Of a stretch of 64,000 nt of DNA, positions 1 through 8,854 are shown piece after piece. The DNA lies in assembly GCA_903829945.1 (NCBI GenBank), contig CAIKRV010000090.1, positions 1-64,000 of the forward strand. Reading direction: 5' to 3'. A program made the translations under genes and the position numbers. A model generated the notes under the pieces. The model saw nothing but the letters and a program-made list of their open reading frames with translations. It ran no database searches and had not been told where the DNA came from. Source of the DNA: an uncultured bacterium (GTDB lineage: Bacteria > Bacteroidota > Bacteroidia > CAILMK01). Each line of letters begins with the position of its first letter. The first letter of the stretch is position 1.

Positions 1-1197
1 AGGGGTCCAACAGAAGGTTGATTTTGGATGTGGCTTTTTCTTTTCAACAGTAAAAGTAGCACCCATATTTGCTAAAGCATTATTCCAGTCTACTGAAACG
101 GTATCGTTTTTATCAGGATCATCGGAATTGATCGTGAAGCAAGTATATTGGCCTGCGCAAAAATCAGCATCATTTGAACTGGTACCGTTAATGCCCGATA
201 ATGTAGGAACGTGATTAGTAGGACATTTAATAACAATTAATTGCATGTCACGATGGACATAACCTTTTAAATAAGGTTTACCCGCTGTATCTTTTGCATA
301 TTCTTCTACCTTAATGGATATTACAGTTACTGCCGTCTTTTTGGCCTTGAATTGAATATCCCCTGTATTTGGATCCACGTGAAAACCTACACATGAAGGT
401 GGATTCCAAATGGCATCCTTTTTAGGGAAAGAGTCAAAATAAAGTGGTTTATCATAGGCATAAGGTGAAGACCAAGTAGTATAGGTTGGTTTACCTCCTA
501 CAGTAGTAGCACCATATTGCATAGATTTATCCAAGGAAAATGCAAGTGAGTCAGCATTTCCGTTAGCATCTACATCATCATCGGTAGCACCGGGATTGAA
601 AGTAATACATTGATCCTGACAAACAATTGCAATTGGAGTATTTGTAAAATAAGGTGAATTATCACAGGTAATAATGCCTTGATTACAACGAGTCATGGAA
701 GCTTCTACGTGGAAACTTTCACCGGAGGCTCCGGTAGTAATGGCACCATTTCTACAGCAGTTTTCCCAACTGATATAAAAGGTACAACATTTATTTTTAT
801 TGTTATTTTTGGTAAAAATAACTTTTTGCTGATAAACAAATTGTTCTATTCCGTACTGGAATTTACAACTGGTATTACCCGGGCTTTGGTTTGGCGTCTT
901 TGCACATTGTGTACAAGATTTCTTACAAACAGGCGTAATATCCTTTGCAGAAATCTTTTTAGCTGAAGTGGAAAGCGTAATGGTGTTTAATTTGCAATCT
1001 TTCAAGGTAATATCCTGATCCGATAATGGAATACCTTGGCAGTCTCGATAAATAACAACAGTTATCAGGTAAGTATCTTTACCCAAACACTGCCATCTGA
1101 TATCGGAACCCATAAGATGCGATGCCTTTGCAGAATTTCCGCAAAACATCAACAACGCAAATAGAAGGGAAACGAAAGGAGTTAAAAGTCTTTTCAT
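1..1197 (-). CDS. Secreted protein of the large Bacteroidetes surface/gliding-motility-associated type, partial (C-terminus lies beyond the left window edge)
   Basis: Own reverse-strand reading from ATG (1195-1197) is open for 399 codons to base 1: MKRLLTPFVSLLFALLMFCGNSAKASHLMGSDIRWQCLGKDTYLITVVIYRDCQGIPL... Signal peptide followed by the SHLMGxDIxW...YRDC pattern familiar from large T9SS-exported proteins. Missing from the ORF track because it has no stop inside the window. Confidence 0.8.
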   Translation of the reverse strand, partial: MKRLLTPFVSLLFALLMFCGNSAKASHLMGSDIRWQCLGKDTYLITVVIYRDCQGIPLSDQDITLKDCKLNTITLSTSAKKISAKDITPVCKKSCTQCAKTPNQSPGNTSCKFQYGIEQFVYQQKVIFTKNNNKNKCCTFYISWENCCRNGAITTGASGESFHVEASMTRCNQGIITCDNSPYFTNTPIAIVCQDQCITFNPGATDDDVDANGNADSLAFSLDKSMQYGATTVGGKPTYTTWSSPYAYDKPLYFDSFPKKDAIWNPPSCVGFHVDPNTGDIQFKAKKTAVTVISIKVEEYAKDTAGKPYLKGYVHRDMQLIVIKCPTNHVPTLSGINGTSSNDADFCAGQYTCFTINSDDPDKNDTVSVDWNNALANMGATFTVEKKKPHPKSTFCWTP

Positions 1198-1459
1198 AAT
1201 TGTAGTTTATTTGGCAATCCCAAATTTACAAAATTTAATTTTAAACTATTCAAAAAACTCAAAAGAATTTTTAGTGTTAAATTACAATACATTGTAATTC
1301 AGACATATGTAAATTTCGTAACAGCAATTGCCTTTATTCCAATCTTTAAAAATTAGCCTATTTAGTTAAGTTTTGTGTACTAAACATCAAAAATAAGAAA
1401 TTTTTCAAAATAAAAAGTACATTTCTACCCTAATAATCATTGAAAATTTACCCGATTTT

Positions 1460-1795
1460 TCATTCGGCCTGACCCGGATTGGACTTGTTCTTTTGCTTAC
1501 TTGCAATTTTTTGAAGTTGCCGATTTATAATTAAATCCGTGATTTTAAATGCAGCTTCAATTAATGATGATTCATTAAGTGCCTTTCTTACAGCTATTTC
1601 ATTCACATCAATGCGGTACAATATGCTAAATAACTTTGAATGATTTGATTTTAATAATTCTAAAACTTTTGCAGATAATAAACGCCTTAATTCAATAAGA
1701 AAATTTTCTTCGTTATTAATCGTCATTAAGCTCTCATTTGAGTTTATATCAAATTGTTGTACAATTAGTTGCAAGTCGTTCTGTTTATTTTCCAT
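1460..1795 (-). CDS. Hypothetical protein, 111 aa
   Basis: Complete ORF divergent from the NlpC/P60 gene, not overlapped by a better ORF; no family recognised. Confidence 0.6.
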   Translation of the reverse strand: MENKQNDLQLIVQQFDINSNESLMTINNEENFLIELRRLLSAKVLELLKSNHSKLFSILYRIDVNEIAVRKALNESSLIEAAFKITDLIINRQLQKIASKQKNKSNPGQAE

Positions 1796-1827
1796 AGCTC
1801 AAATTAGGACTGGGCTTAATTTTTTTG

Positions 1828-1835
1828 TACCTTTG
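1828..1835 (+). promoter_or_regulatory. Putative Bacteroidetes -7 element TACCTTTG, 4 nt before the ATG at 1840
   Basis: Matches TAnnTTTG; TACCTTTG-CACC-ATG. Confidence 0.6.
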
Positions 1836-1839
1836 CACC

Positions 1840-2412
1840 ATGATTAAAAGAATCATAAAATATTGTTTTACGCCTCTTATGTTATTGATGCTTGCCGTAC
1901 CCGGAAAGGCATTTAATAAACATTTGCGCAGAAACATCGTGCACAAAGATAAGTTGACCGAAGTTAATGACAGTAATTTTATAAATTTCTATTCTTCTCT
2001 TCTTGGTGTTAAACTTGATTCTTGTTGTAACCGAAAGCTAATTGCTGTTGTAAGTTCTTGGTTAAATGTTCCTTATAGAGCTGGAGGCAATACCAAATTC
2101 GGGACGGATTGTTCCGGATTCGTTTCAGTTATTTACAAAGAAGTTTTCGGAGTTAATTTGAGCCATGGTGGATTAAGTATGTTCCGCCAAATGAAGCAAT
2201 TCGTAAAAAGAACTGAAAAATTGCAAGAAGGGGATATTCTCTTCTTTCGTGAAAGAGGTACCCGTATTACGCATGTTGGGCTTTATTTGAAAGACGGAAA
2301 ATTTATCCATGCTGCAACTTATGGCATTGGCGTGGTAGTTAATGATTTACATTCAGCCTATTATAGAAGAACCTATTATATGGCCGGGAGAATTGCTCCG
2401 CTATCCATGTAA
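1840..2412 (+). CDS. NlpC/P60 family cell-wall peptidase (start corrected from the TTG at 1825 to the ATG at 1840)
   Basis: Motifs NVPYRAGGNTKFGTDCSGFV and GDILFFRERGTRITHVGLYL...FIHAATYGIGV; the track start lies inside the -7 element. Confidence 0.9.
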   Translation: MIKRIIKYCFTPLMLLMLAVPGKAFNKHLRRNIVHKDKLTEVNDSNFINFYSSLLGVKLDSCCNRKLIAVVSSWLNVPYRAGGNTKFGTDCSGFVSVIYKEVFGVNLSHGGLSMFRQMKQFVKRTEKLQEGDILFFRERGTRITHVGLYLKDGKFIHAATYGIGVVVNDLHSAYYRRTYYMAGRIAPLSM

Positions 2413-2414
2413 AA

Positions 2415-3149
2415 TTATTTCTTAAAATAATTTCCGCTACTTTTTCTTATTATACTTATCTGCTTTGGAATAGTATAATAATAAACATTGCCGCTATAGC
2501 TTATTGTCCCACCTAATACTTTTACCGGATTAACAAAACAATCGCGTGGGCTATCTTGAAAAACATAGGTATAGTCACCCGTAAAAGCAGAGGCATCCAT
2601 ACTGCTTACATCATTCGTTACTGTTACAAATACCGGAGCATGTCCTCGAAGTATTATGTTATTTGCGCTCTTTTGAAAAGTAGTTAATGTGCCTTTTAAA
2701 ACCATGTCCAACTGCAAGTCATTTACACCATGGTTAGTTATTACTAAGCTATCTAAATAAAGTCTTTGTCCGCTGGAGGCAGTAGCATCATCATGTACAT
2801 CTAACTGCAATAATTGTTTAAAATGAACTTTAACAGTAGTTCGATTATTTAAATCTCGAACAAAATTACAGGTATTGTTATCTGAAATATTTAATACGCC
2901 ATTTGATACAGTCAAACTAATTTCAGGCAGCAAATTTCGCCATCCTTCTACCATGGCAAATTCATCATTTAAACTATCTTTAATTAATATTAAATCAATT
3001 TTATCATTGACTACAATTTGTGTAAAACCGGATAAGGCTCTTTTATCCTGAGTAAAACTACCGCGGTTCTTAAAACAATCGGCAATCTCTTTAGAACAAG
3101 AAGAAAAAAGAATAACTAAAAGTAGGAAACCGAATCCGCGTTGTATCAT
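2415..3149 (-). CDS. Lipoprotein with DUF2807-like (head GIN domain) beta-helix region
   Basis: Lipobox LLFSSC; repeated strand pattern FTQIVVNDKIDLILIKD...LQLDVHDDATASSG. Confidence 0.6.
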   Translation of the reverse strand: MIQRGFGFLLLVILFSSCSKEIADCFKNRGSFTQDKRALSGFTQIVVNDKIDLILIKDSLNDEFAMVEGWRNLLPEISLTVSNGVLNISDNNTCNFVRDLNNRTTVKVHFKQLLQLDVHDDATASSGQRLYLDSLVITNHGVNDLQLDMVLKGTLTTFQKSANNIILRGHAPVFVTVTNDVSSMDASAFTGDYTYVFQDSPRDCFVNPVKVLGGTISYSGNVYYYTIPKQISIIRKSSGNYFKK

Positions 3150-3190
3150 TCCTACAAATTTAATGGCTTAGTCCCAATAATTCATCAATG

Positions 3191-4096
3191 CTACTTTCTA
3201 AAAAAACGATATTTAAATTTATATCTGAATTGCGGAACATTAGCCGGCGCATAAAAAACTTGATCTATTACATTGCCTTTCCTATCGTACTTATAAACAT
3301 TCCTTTCTTTCAATTCATTATATTGGTTATACATGGATTCTTCAATCATATTTCCTTTATTATCATAGGAATATAAATATTTGCAGCTGGCGATGGTATC
3401 CCTACTGTCATATCTTTCTACTTTACTGGTTCGGCCTTTTTCATCATAATAATATTTTGCCCGACAAGCCACTTTTCCATCAATATAATATAATTGGGCC
3501 TCAGATAATCTTCCGGTGGAATTATAATAATATTCATCCTTGCTATTAAATTTATCACTCAACCCATAGGTTCCAGCCTCTGTCGTATTTCCGTTGGAAT
3601 CATATTTTATTTTATTGCGATATTCCAACCGCCCGTACATATCCAAATGTATGCGCTCAGTATTCTGACCTATGGAATTATAATTATATTGAGTAGCATA
3701 AAAACCACCATCGTATGGATCATACGTTAATGCACTTGTTAAGCTTCCACTCAAATCATATTTAAATTCCGTGCGGTATGCTTCCCTACCGGGGGCAAAT
3801 TCAAATTTCTGTATCGTTTTACCTTGTTTATCGTATTTCTTTAAGAATTGTCTCCGCATGGCCGGATGTTTATCCATATAACAGTACTCATAAAGACTAA
3901 AAGAACGTATTTTATGTGATTTTATTTGCACAGAATCAGGTTCTCTTACAAGGCTTTGACTCCTACCTTTTATAATAAACAAAAAATTGAACAGTAAAAA
4001 CAACAAGAAAATAGGATAATTGAGCTTAAGCAATAATTCCAATAAAATGCCTCCGCTCTTGCGAATATCCTTTGATAATTGCATTATTTTAGACAT
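3191..4096 (-). CDS. Membrane-anchored protein with degenerate YD/RHS-like repeats
   Basis: N-terminal hydrophobic helix, then repeated Y-x-D/N-x-x-G-(R/N)-x-x-(E) units such as KYDSNGNTTEAGTY, YYYNSTGRLSEAQLY, YYYDEKGRTSKVERY, SYDNKGNMIEESMY, KYDRKGNVIDQVFY. Confidence 0.6.
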   Translation of the reverse strand: MSKIMQLSKDIRKSGGILLELLLKLNYPIFLLFLLFNFLFIIKGRSQSLVREPDSVQIKSHKIRSFSLYEYCYMDKHPAMRRQFLKKYDKQGKTIQKFEFAPGREAYRTEFKYDLSGSLTSALTYDPYDGGFYATQYNYNSIGQNTERIHLDMYGRLEYRNKIKYDSNGNTTEAGTYGLSDKFNSKDEYYYNSTGRLSEAQLYYIDGKVACRAKYYYDEKGRTSKVERYDSRDTIASCKYLYSYDNKGNMIEESMYNQYNELKERNVYKYDRKGNVIDQVFYAPANVPQFRYKFKYRFFRK

Positions 4097-4244
4097 AATT
4101 ATAAAACGTTAGTGCTTATGAAATTATATGTAAATTAATACCAAATGACCTAAAATTTTATTGCATTTTTGAAAAAATCTTACGCATATAAGACTTAATC
4201 CATAAATATTTTATAATATTCGCATAGCAATTTTAAAAGTTACC

Positions 4245-4739
4245 GTGAGAGATTCAAATTATTGGATTGGAAAGCTACAATTAGAAGCCCATCCTGAAGG
4301 AGGTTATTTTAGAGAAACATATAGATCAAAATCCTTGATCAATGAAGATTTTGATGCAAATATTTTCCCCAACCAAAGGTCATACGCCACAGCAATTTAT
4401 TATTTATTGGAACAAGGACAATTTTCAGCATTTCATAAAATTAAATCTGACGAACTTTGGCACTTTTATGATGGAGCTTCATTAAATATTCACGTTATTT
4501 ACCCTGATAAAACCTACCAAATATTAAATCTGGGAAATGAAATTTCAACCAACCAAGAATTGCAGGTTGTTGTACCCGCAGGTGCCTGGTTTGCATCAGA
4601 AAGCACTGGAAGTTATTCTTTAGTAGGATGTACGGTTTCTCCCGGATTTGATTTTATAGACTTCGAATTAGCTGATGGCGAAAAGCTGACTCAAGATTTT
4701 CCCGAATATAACTCCATAATTCAAAGACTTACCCGCTAA
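4245..4739 (+). CDS. Cupin domain protein (DUF985/Cupin_5 type), GTG start
   Basis: LEAHPEGGYFRETYRS, SAFHKIKSDELWHFYDGASLNIHVI, VVPAGAWFAS...LVGCTVSPGFDFIDFELA. Confidence 0.85.
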   Translation: MRDSNYWIGKLQLEAHPEGGYFRETYRSKSLINEDFDANIFPNQRSYATAIYYLLEQGQFSAFHKIKSDELWHFYDGASLNIHVIYPDKTYQILNLGNEISTNQELQVVVPAGAWFASESTGSYSLVGCTVSPGFDFIDFELADGEKLTQDFPEYNSIIQRLTR

Positions 4740-4774
4740 TTTTGATTAATGTATAAAAATTACCATATAAAAAA

Positions 4775-5263
4775 ATGAAAACCATCTACCTCGTACGCCA
4801 CGCACACGCCGAAGCAAAGAATGCAAGAACTGATTTTTTTAGAATTCTAGATGAAGAAGGAAGGAAAGAAGCTGTAAAAACCGGACAAATGTTACTGGAA
4901 AAAAACATAATGCCGGAACAAATTTTTGCAAGCAGTTCGAAAAGAACCATGGAAACTGCTACCATTATAGCCAATGAAATAAAATATCCTTCTAAAAATA
5001 TTAAAGCGGAAGAAGCACTTTATCTAGCTAATGAACATCAATATTTAGAGTTAATTCAAAAAATTAATAATAATATTAACAAAATTATGATTTCAGGACA
5101 TAATCCCGCCATATCAGGTTTTGCATATGCCCTAAGTGGTACATTTTCAAATAATATGCCTACGTCTTCTTGTGTAGTTTTAACTATCAATACTACTACT
5201 TGGGAATCCATTAATTGGCGCACAGCTAAGGTGATAGATTATATAGAAGTGCCGATTTCCTAA
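4775..5263 (+). CDS. sixA: SixA-like phosphohistidine phosphatase (histidine phosphatase superfamily)
   Basis: YLVRHAHAEAK N-terminal RH motif, ASSSKRTMETATIIANEI, ISGHNPAISGFAYAL. Confidence 0.85.
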   Translation: MKTIYLVRHAHAEAKNARTDFFRILDEEGRKEAVKTGQMLLEKNIMPEQIFASSSKRTMETATIIANEIKYPSKNIKAEEALYLANEHQYLELIQKINNNINKIMISGHNPAISGFAYALSGTFSNNMPTSSCVVLTINTTTWESINWRTAKVIDYIEVPIS

Positions 5264-5320
5264 AAATTTAACATACTTTTTAGTGCTTCCTCGCAAAAAA
5301 TAGTATATAATTGCGGCAAA

Positions 5321-7414
5321 ATGGGCGCAGATAAACAAAAATTCATCAATAGAGAAGTCAGTTGGCTTTCATTTAATGACAGAGTACTTCAGGAGGCGAA
5401 TGACCCTGATGTACCCATTATAGAACGTATCAAATTTTTAGGTATCTTTTCCTCAAATTTGGATGAGTTTTTCCGTGTACGGGTAGCATCGCTACATAGA
5501 ATGGGCAAGCTCAATAATAAACAAAGGAAAATCTTTGGTGGTAGCCCCATAAAAGTATTGCAGAGAATTCAAGAAATTGTCATTGAGCAAAGGCATACCT
5601 CAGACAGGATATATGAAAATATTTTGAGTGAACTGGCTGCTTCAAATATTCATATTATTAATGAAAAGCAACTCAGCAAACAACAAGGAATTTTTGTTCG
5701 CGATTATTTCCAAAGGCATGTTCGGCCGAAGTTAGTTCCTATAATGTTGAACTATGCGTCTGAATTTCCTATGTTGAGGGATAAAACCATTTATTTGGCT
5801 ATTATATTATCCAAAAATGGGGTGGCCAATTCTGAAAAATATGCGCTTATTGAATTACCTTTTAATACTTCCAGGTTTTTAGTACTTCCGGAAGATGATG
5901 GTAAATTTATTATATTACTCGATGATGTAATACGATATTGTTTAGATGAAGTTTTTTACTTTTTTGGAGCAGATAATTTTAAAGCCTATACAGTAAAACT
6001 TACCCGAGACGCCGAATTGGATATGGATGATGACATCTCTGAAAGTATTCTTCAAAAATTATCTAAAAGCTTAAAGCAACGCAAAAAAGGAAGACCTGTT
6101 CGTTTTATATATGATGAAGAAATGCCACAAGAATTATTAAAATATTTTGTGCGTAAGCTTCATTTCCATAAAAATGATAATTTAAATCCCGGAGGCAGAT
6201 ATCATAATTTTAAAGATTTTATCGGATTTCCTAAATTATCCGGCAATGGCCTTTTTTATGATCCTAAACCGCCTTTAGCGCATAGAAGTATCAGTACGCA
6301 TCAGGGAGATTTTTTCAGCCTCATTAAGCAAAAAGATATTTTGTTGCATTATCCGTATCATTCTTTCAATTATGTGATTGATTTATTGAGAGAGGCAGCT
6401 ATTGATCCGGATGTTTTATCTATTAAAATCACCCTGTATAGGGTAGCCGAAAATTCTAATATTATTAATGCCCTAATTAACGCCATTAAAAATGGCAAAC
6501 AAGTACTTGCTGTAGTAGAATTGCAAGCTCGTTTTGATGAAGAGGCCAATATATTTTGGGCAAATCAATTGCGTGAAGAAGGCGCTAAAGTAATATTTGG
6601 AGTACCCGGATTAAAGGTGCATGCCAAATTGTGTTTAATTACCAGAAGAGAAACAAGGAAAATTAAAAAATATGCCTATATCTCTACCGGTAACTTTAAT
6701 GAAAATACTTCGAGACTTTATTCAGACCATGCACTGATGACGGCTAATCAAGAATTAGCCAATGAAGTAAATAATATTTTTAATTTTTTAGATAATAATC
6801 TAAAGCATTCGGGGTATAAGCATTTATTAGTATCTCCTTTTTTAATGCGTTTTGAATTTCTGCGCTTAATAGATCAAGAAATTAAAAATGCTAAAAATGG
6901 ATTGCCTGCGTACTTGTTTTTCAAGATGAATAGTTTGGTGGATCAAACCATGATTGAAAAACTTTATGAAGCCAGTGCTGCCGGTGTACAAATAAGATTA
7001 ATTGTTCGTGGTATCTGTTCCTTAAAACCCGGGGTTGAAAGTATTAGTGAAAACATTGAAGCTATCAGTATCGTTGATAATTTTTTAGAGCATTCCAGAA
7101 TATTTATTTTTGCCAATGGTGGTGCCGAATTGATGTATATTAGCTCGGCAGATTGGATGACCAGAAATTTGGACTACCGTGTAGAGTTGGCTTGTCCTAT
7201 TTATGACCCGGATATACAAGCTGAATTAAGAGAATTTTTGCACCTGCAATGGAGAGACAATACCAAAGCCAGAATTCTGGATGCCACCCAAAATAACAGT
7301 TATAAAACAAGAAACGGTGAAACCCAGTATAGGGCACAAGTAGATATTTATGCTTGGCTTAAATCTCAATTAAGTGATTCTGAAAAGCCGATCAAGGCCA
7401 TTAAAAATGTATAA
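5321..7414 (+). CDS. ppk1: Polyphosphate kinase 1
   Basis: FINREVSWLSFNDRVLQEANDPDVPIIERIKFLGIFSSNLDEFFRVRVASL, HHPYHSF-like segment (LLHYPYHSFNYVIDLLREAA), VHAKLCLITRRE...YISTGNFNENTSRLYSDHALMTA. Confidence 0.97.
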   Translation: MGADKQKFINREVSWLSFNDRVLQEANDPDVPIIERIKFLGIFSSNLDEFFRVRVASLHRMGKLNNKQRKIFGGSPIKVLQRIQEIVIEQRHTSDRIYENILSELAASNIHIINEKQLSKQQGIFVRDYFQRHVRPKLVPIMLNYASEFPMLRDKTIYLAIILSKNGVANSEKYALIELPFNTSRFLVLPEDDGKFIILLDDVIRYCLDEVFYFFGADNFKAYTVKLTRDAELDMDDDISESILQKLSKSLKQRKKGRPVRFIYDEEMPQELLKYFVRKLHFHKNDNLNPGGRYHNFKDFIGFPKLSGNGLFYDPKPPLAHRSISTHQGDFFSLIKQKDILLHYPYHSFNYVIDLLREAAIDPDVLSIKITLYRVAENSNIINALINAIKNGKQVLAVVELQARFDEEANIFWANQLREEGAKVIFGVPGLKVHAKLCLITRRETRKIKKYAYISTGNFNENTSRLYSDHALMTANQELANEVNNIFNFLDNNLKHSGYKHLLVSPFLMRFEFLRLIDQEIKNAKNGLPAYLFFKMNSLVDQTMIEKLYEASAAGVQIRLIVRGICSLKPGVESISENIEAISIVDNFLEHSRIFIFANGGAELMYISSADWMTRNLDYRVELACPIYDPDIQAELREFLHLQWRDNTKARILDATQNNSYKTRNGETQYRAQVDIYAWLKSQLSDSEKPIKAIKNV

Positions 7415-7416
7415 GC

Positions 7417-8844
7417 TTATTGAATTTTTGCCAGTAAAGTCTGGTATGCAGGTTCAGTTTTACAATTTTTCCAGGCTGGATCATTAATTAATTTATTTTT
7501 ATCATTAAATCCCATCGCTACAGCCTGATTTAACATTGCAAATGCTGCCGTTTTATTTCCTTGTAATGCCATAACGCATGCATTCAAATATGGCAAATCA
7601 CTATTTTGAGGATCCACCATTTTAAAGATTTCTAAAAAATGAGATCCATCTTTTATCATATTATTTTTGATTGCCGCATCGGCCTGAATAAATGACACCA
7701 TACTAATTAAAGATAACATTCTTCGATTATAGGCGGAAACCGGTCCCTTCGTTCCCGCTGCTGCAGTTTTTAAATGTTGAATTTCCGTACTCCACCAACC
7801 AGAGGGCTTATTTTTAAATGCATCAATATATTTACCCCTTTCCTTCATTTCATCGGCATTCAGTTGATCCAAGAGTTTTACCTCAGAAAGGTACTCAGGC
7901 TTTTTGGTAATTTCATTTAATTTTGATTGCCACGTACTAATATCATGCAATCCGTTTAAAGATTGTATCAACTCAAATAAGGATGCAGCCGCTTCATAGT
8001 TCCTTCCTGCCATTGCCATAACTGAGGCTTCGTGTTCATGGATTTTAATAAAGGCATTAATTTCATCATTATTTACCGGTAATTGTTTTTCTTTCATAGC
8101 CATCAAATCCATCCAAAATAAAGCATCCTCCATTTTATCAATTGGGGGCCATTCATGTTTGCCTTCAAAAATAACCAGCTGGTGTTTAATTGGAGATTTT
8201 TCGAATGATTTATCTAAGGCTAACATTTCATCATAATTAAAATCACCATCACCAACAATACCAAAATAATTGAATGGTGCAGGAATTTGCGTCTTTACTT
8301 GCGGTAAACCTTTCCCGGCGCCTATTACACCCTTTACACCACCTTTATTGACGGCTACCATACCAGCCACTACCGAGCCTCCGGAAAAACCTCCTACGTA
8401 TATCCTTTGAAGGTCTATGGCTAATTTGGCTTTTGCATCTTGCATATAATTTTCAATAACGGTATTTAACACTTCTTCACTCATTCCATTTTGAGAAGTA
8501 TTTGAACACATCATAATAAAATGAAATCTATCAGCCAATGCTTTATACTTGCTTAGAGGAACAGTTCCTTTGGCATGTGGTTCAAAAAGAAATAATGCAG
8601 GCATATCACTTTCCTTTTTATAATCCGCAGGTAAATATAAGGCATAGCTTTGGCTGGAATCCGCTTTAATTTTTACAACAGGAATAATCTTCCCAGTTGG
8701 AAAATCAGCTCTGGGAGGTCTGCTGGGAAGTACGGCTGTTTCCTCGGTATGTTTTTCTTCTGTATTTGCTGAAACTTTTTTTTCAGAAGAACCGCATGAA
8801 TAAAAAAGACCAATGCCGCAAAGGAATAAAATTAGCTTATACAT
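7417..8844 (-). CDS. Lipoprotein alpha/beta-hydrolase (putative esterase) with C-terminal helical/TPR-like region
   Basis: Lipobox FYSCG; nucleophile elbow YVGGFSGGSVVAGM; late His in FEGKHEWPP; C-terminal repeat-like helices. Confidence 0.65.
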   Translation of the reverse strand: MYKLILFLCGIGLFYSCGSSEKKVSANTEEKHTEETAVLPSRPPRADFPTGKIIPVVKIKADSSQSYALYLPADYKKESDMPALFLFEPHAKGTVPLSKYKALADRFHFIMMCSNTSQNGMSEEVLNTVIENYMQDAKAKLAIDLQRIYVGGFSGGSVVAGMVAVNKGGVKGVIGAGKGLPQVKTQIPAPFNYFGIVGDGDFNYDEMLALDKSFEKSPIKHQLVIFEGKHEWPPIDKMEDALFWMDLMAMKEKQLPVNNDEINAFIKIHEHEASVMAMAGRNYEAAASLFELIQSLNGLHDISTWQSKLNEITKKPEYLSEVKLLDQLNADEMKERGKYIDAFKNKPSGWWSTEIQHLKTAAAGTKGPVSAYNRRMLSLISMVSFIQADAAIKNNMIKDGSHFLEIFKMVDPQNSDLPYLNACVMALQGNKTAAFAMLNQAVAMGFNDKNKLINDPAWKNCKTEPAYQTLLAKIQ

Positions 8845-8854
8845 AAAGAAATTT

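Noticed and set aside
679-966. 95-aa plus-strand ORF
   Set aside because: Antisense to the edge-truncated exported protein, which is far more protein-like.
2412-2433. A/T-only inverted repeat AAATTATTT-CTTA-AAATAATTT at the convergent gene ends
   Set aside because: No G/C in the stem, partly inside coding sequence; too weak to call a terminator in an AT-rich genome.
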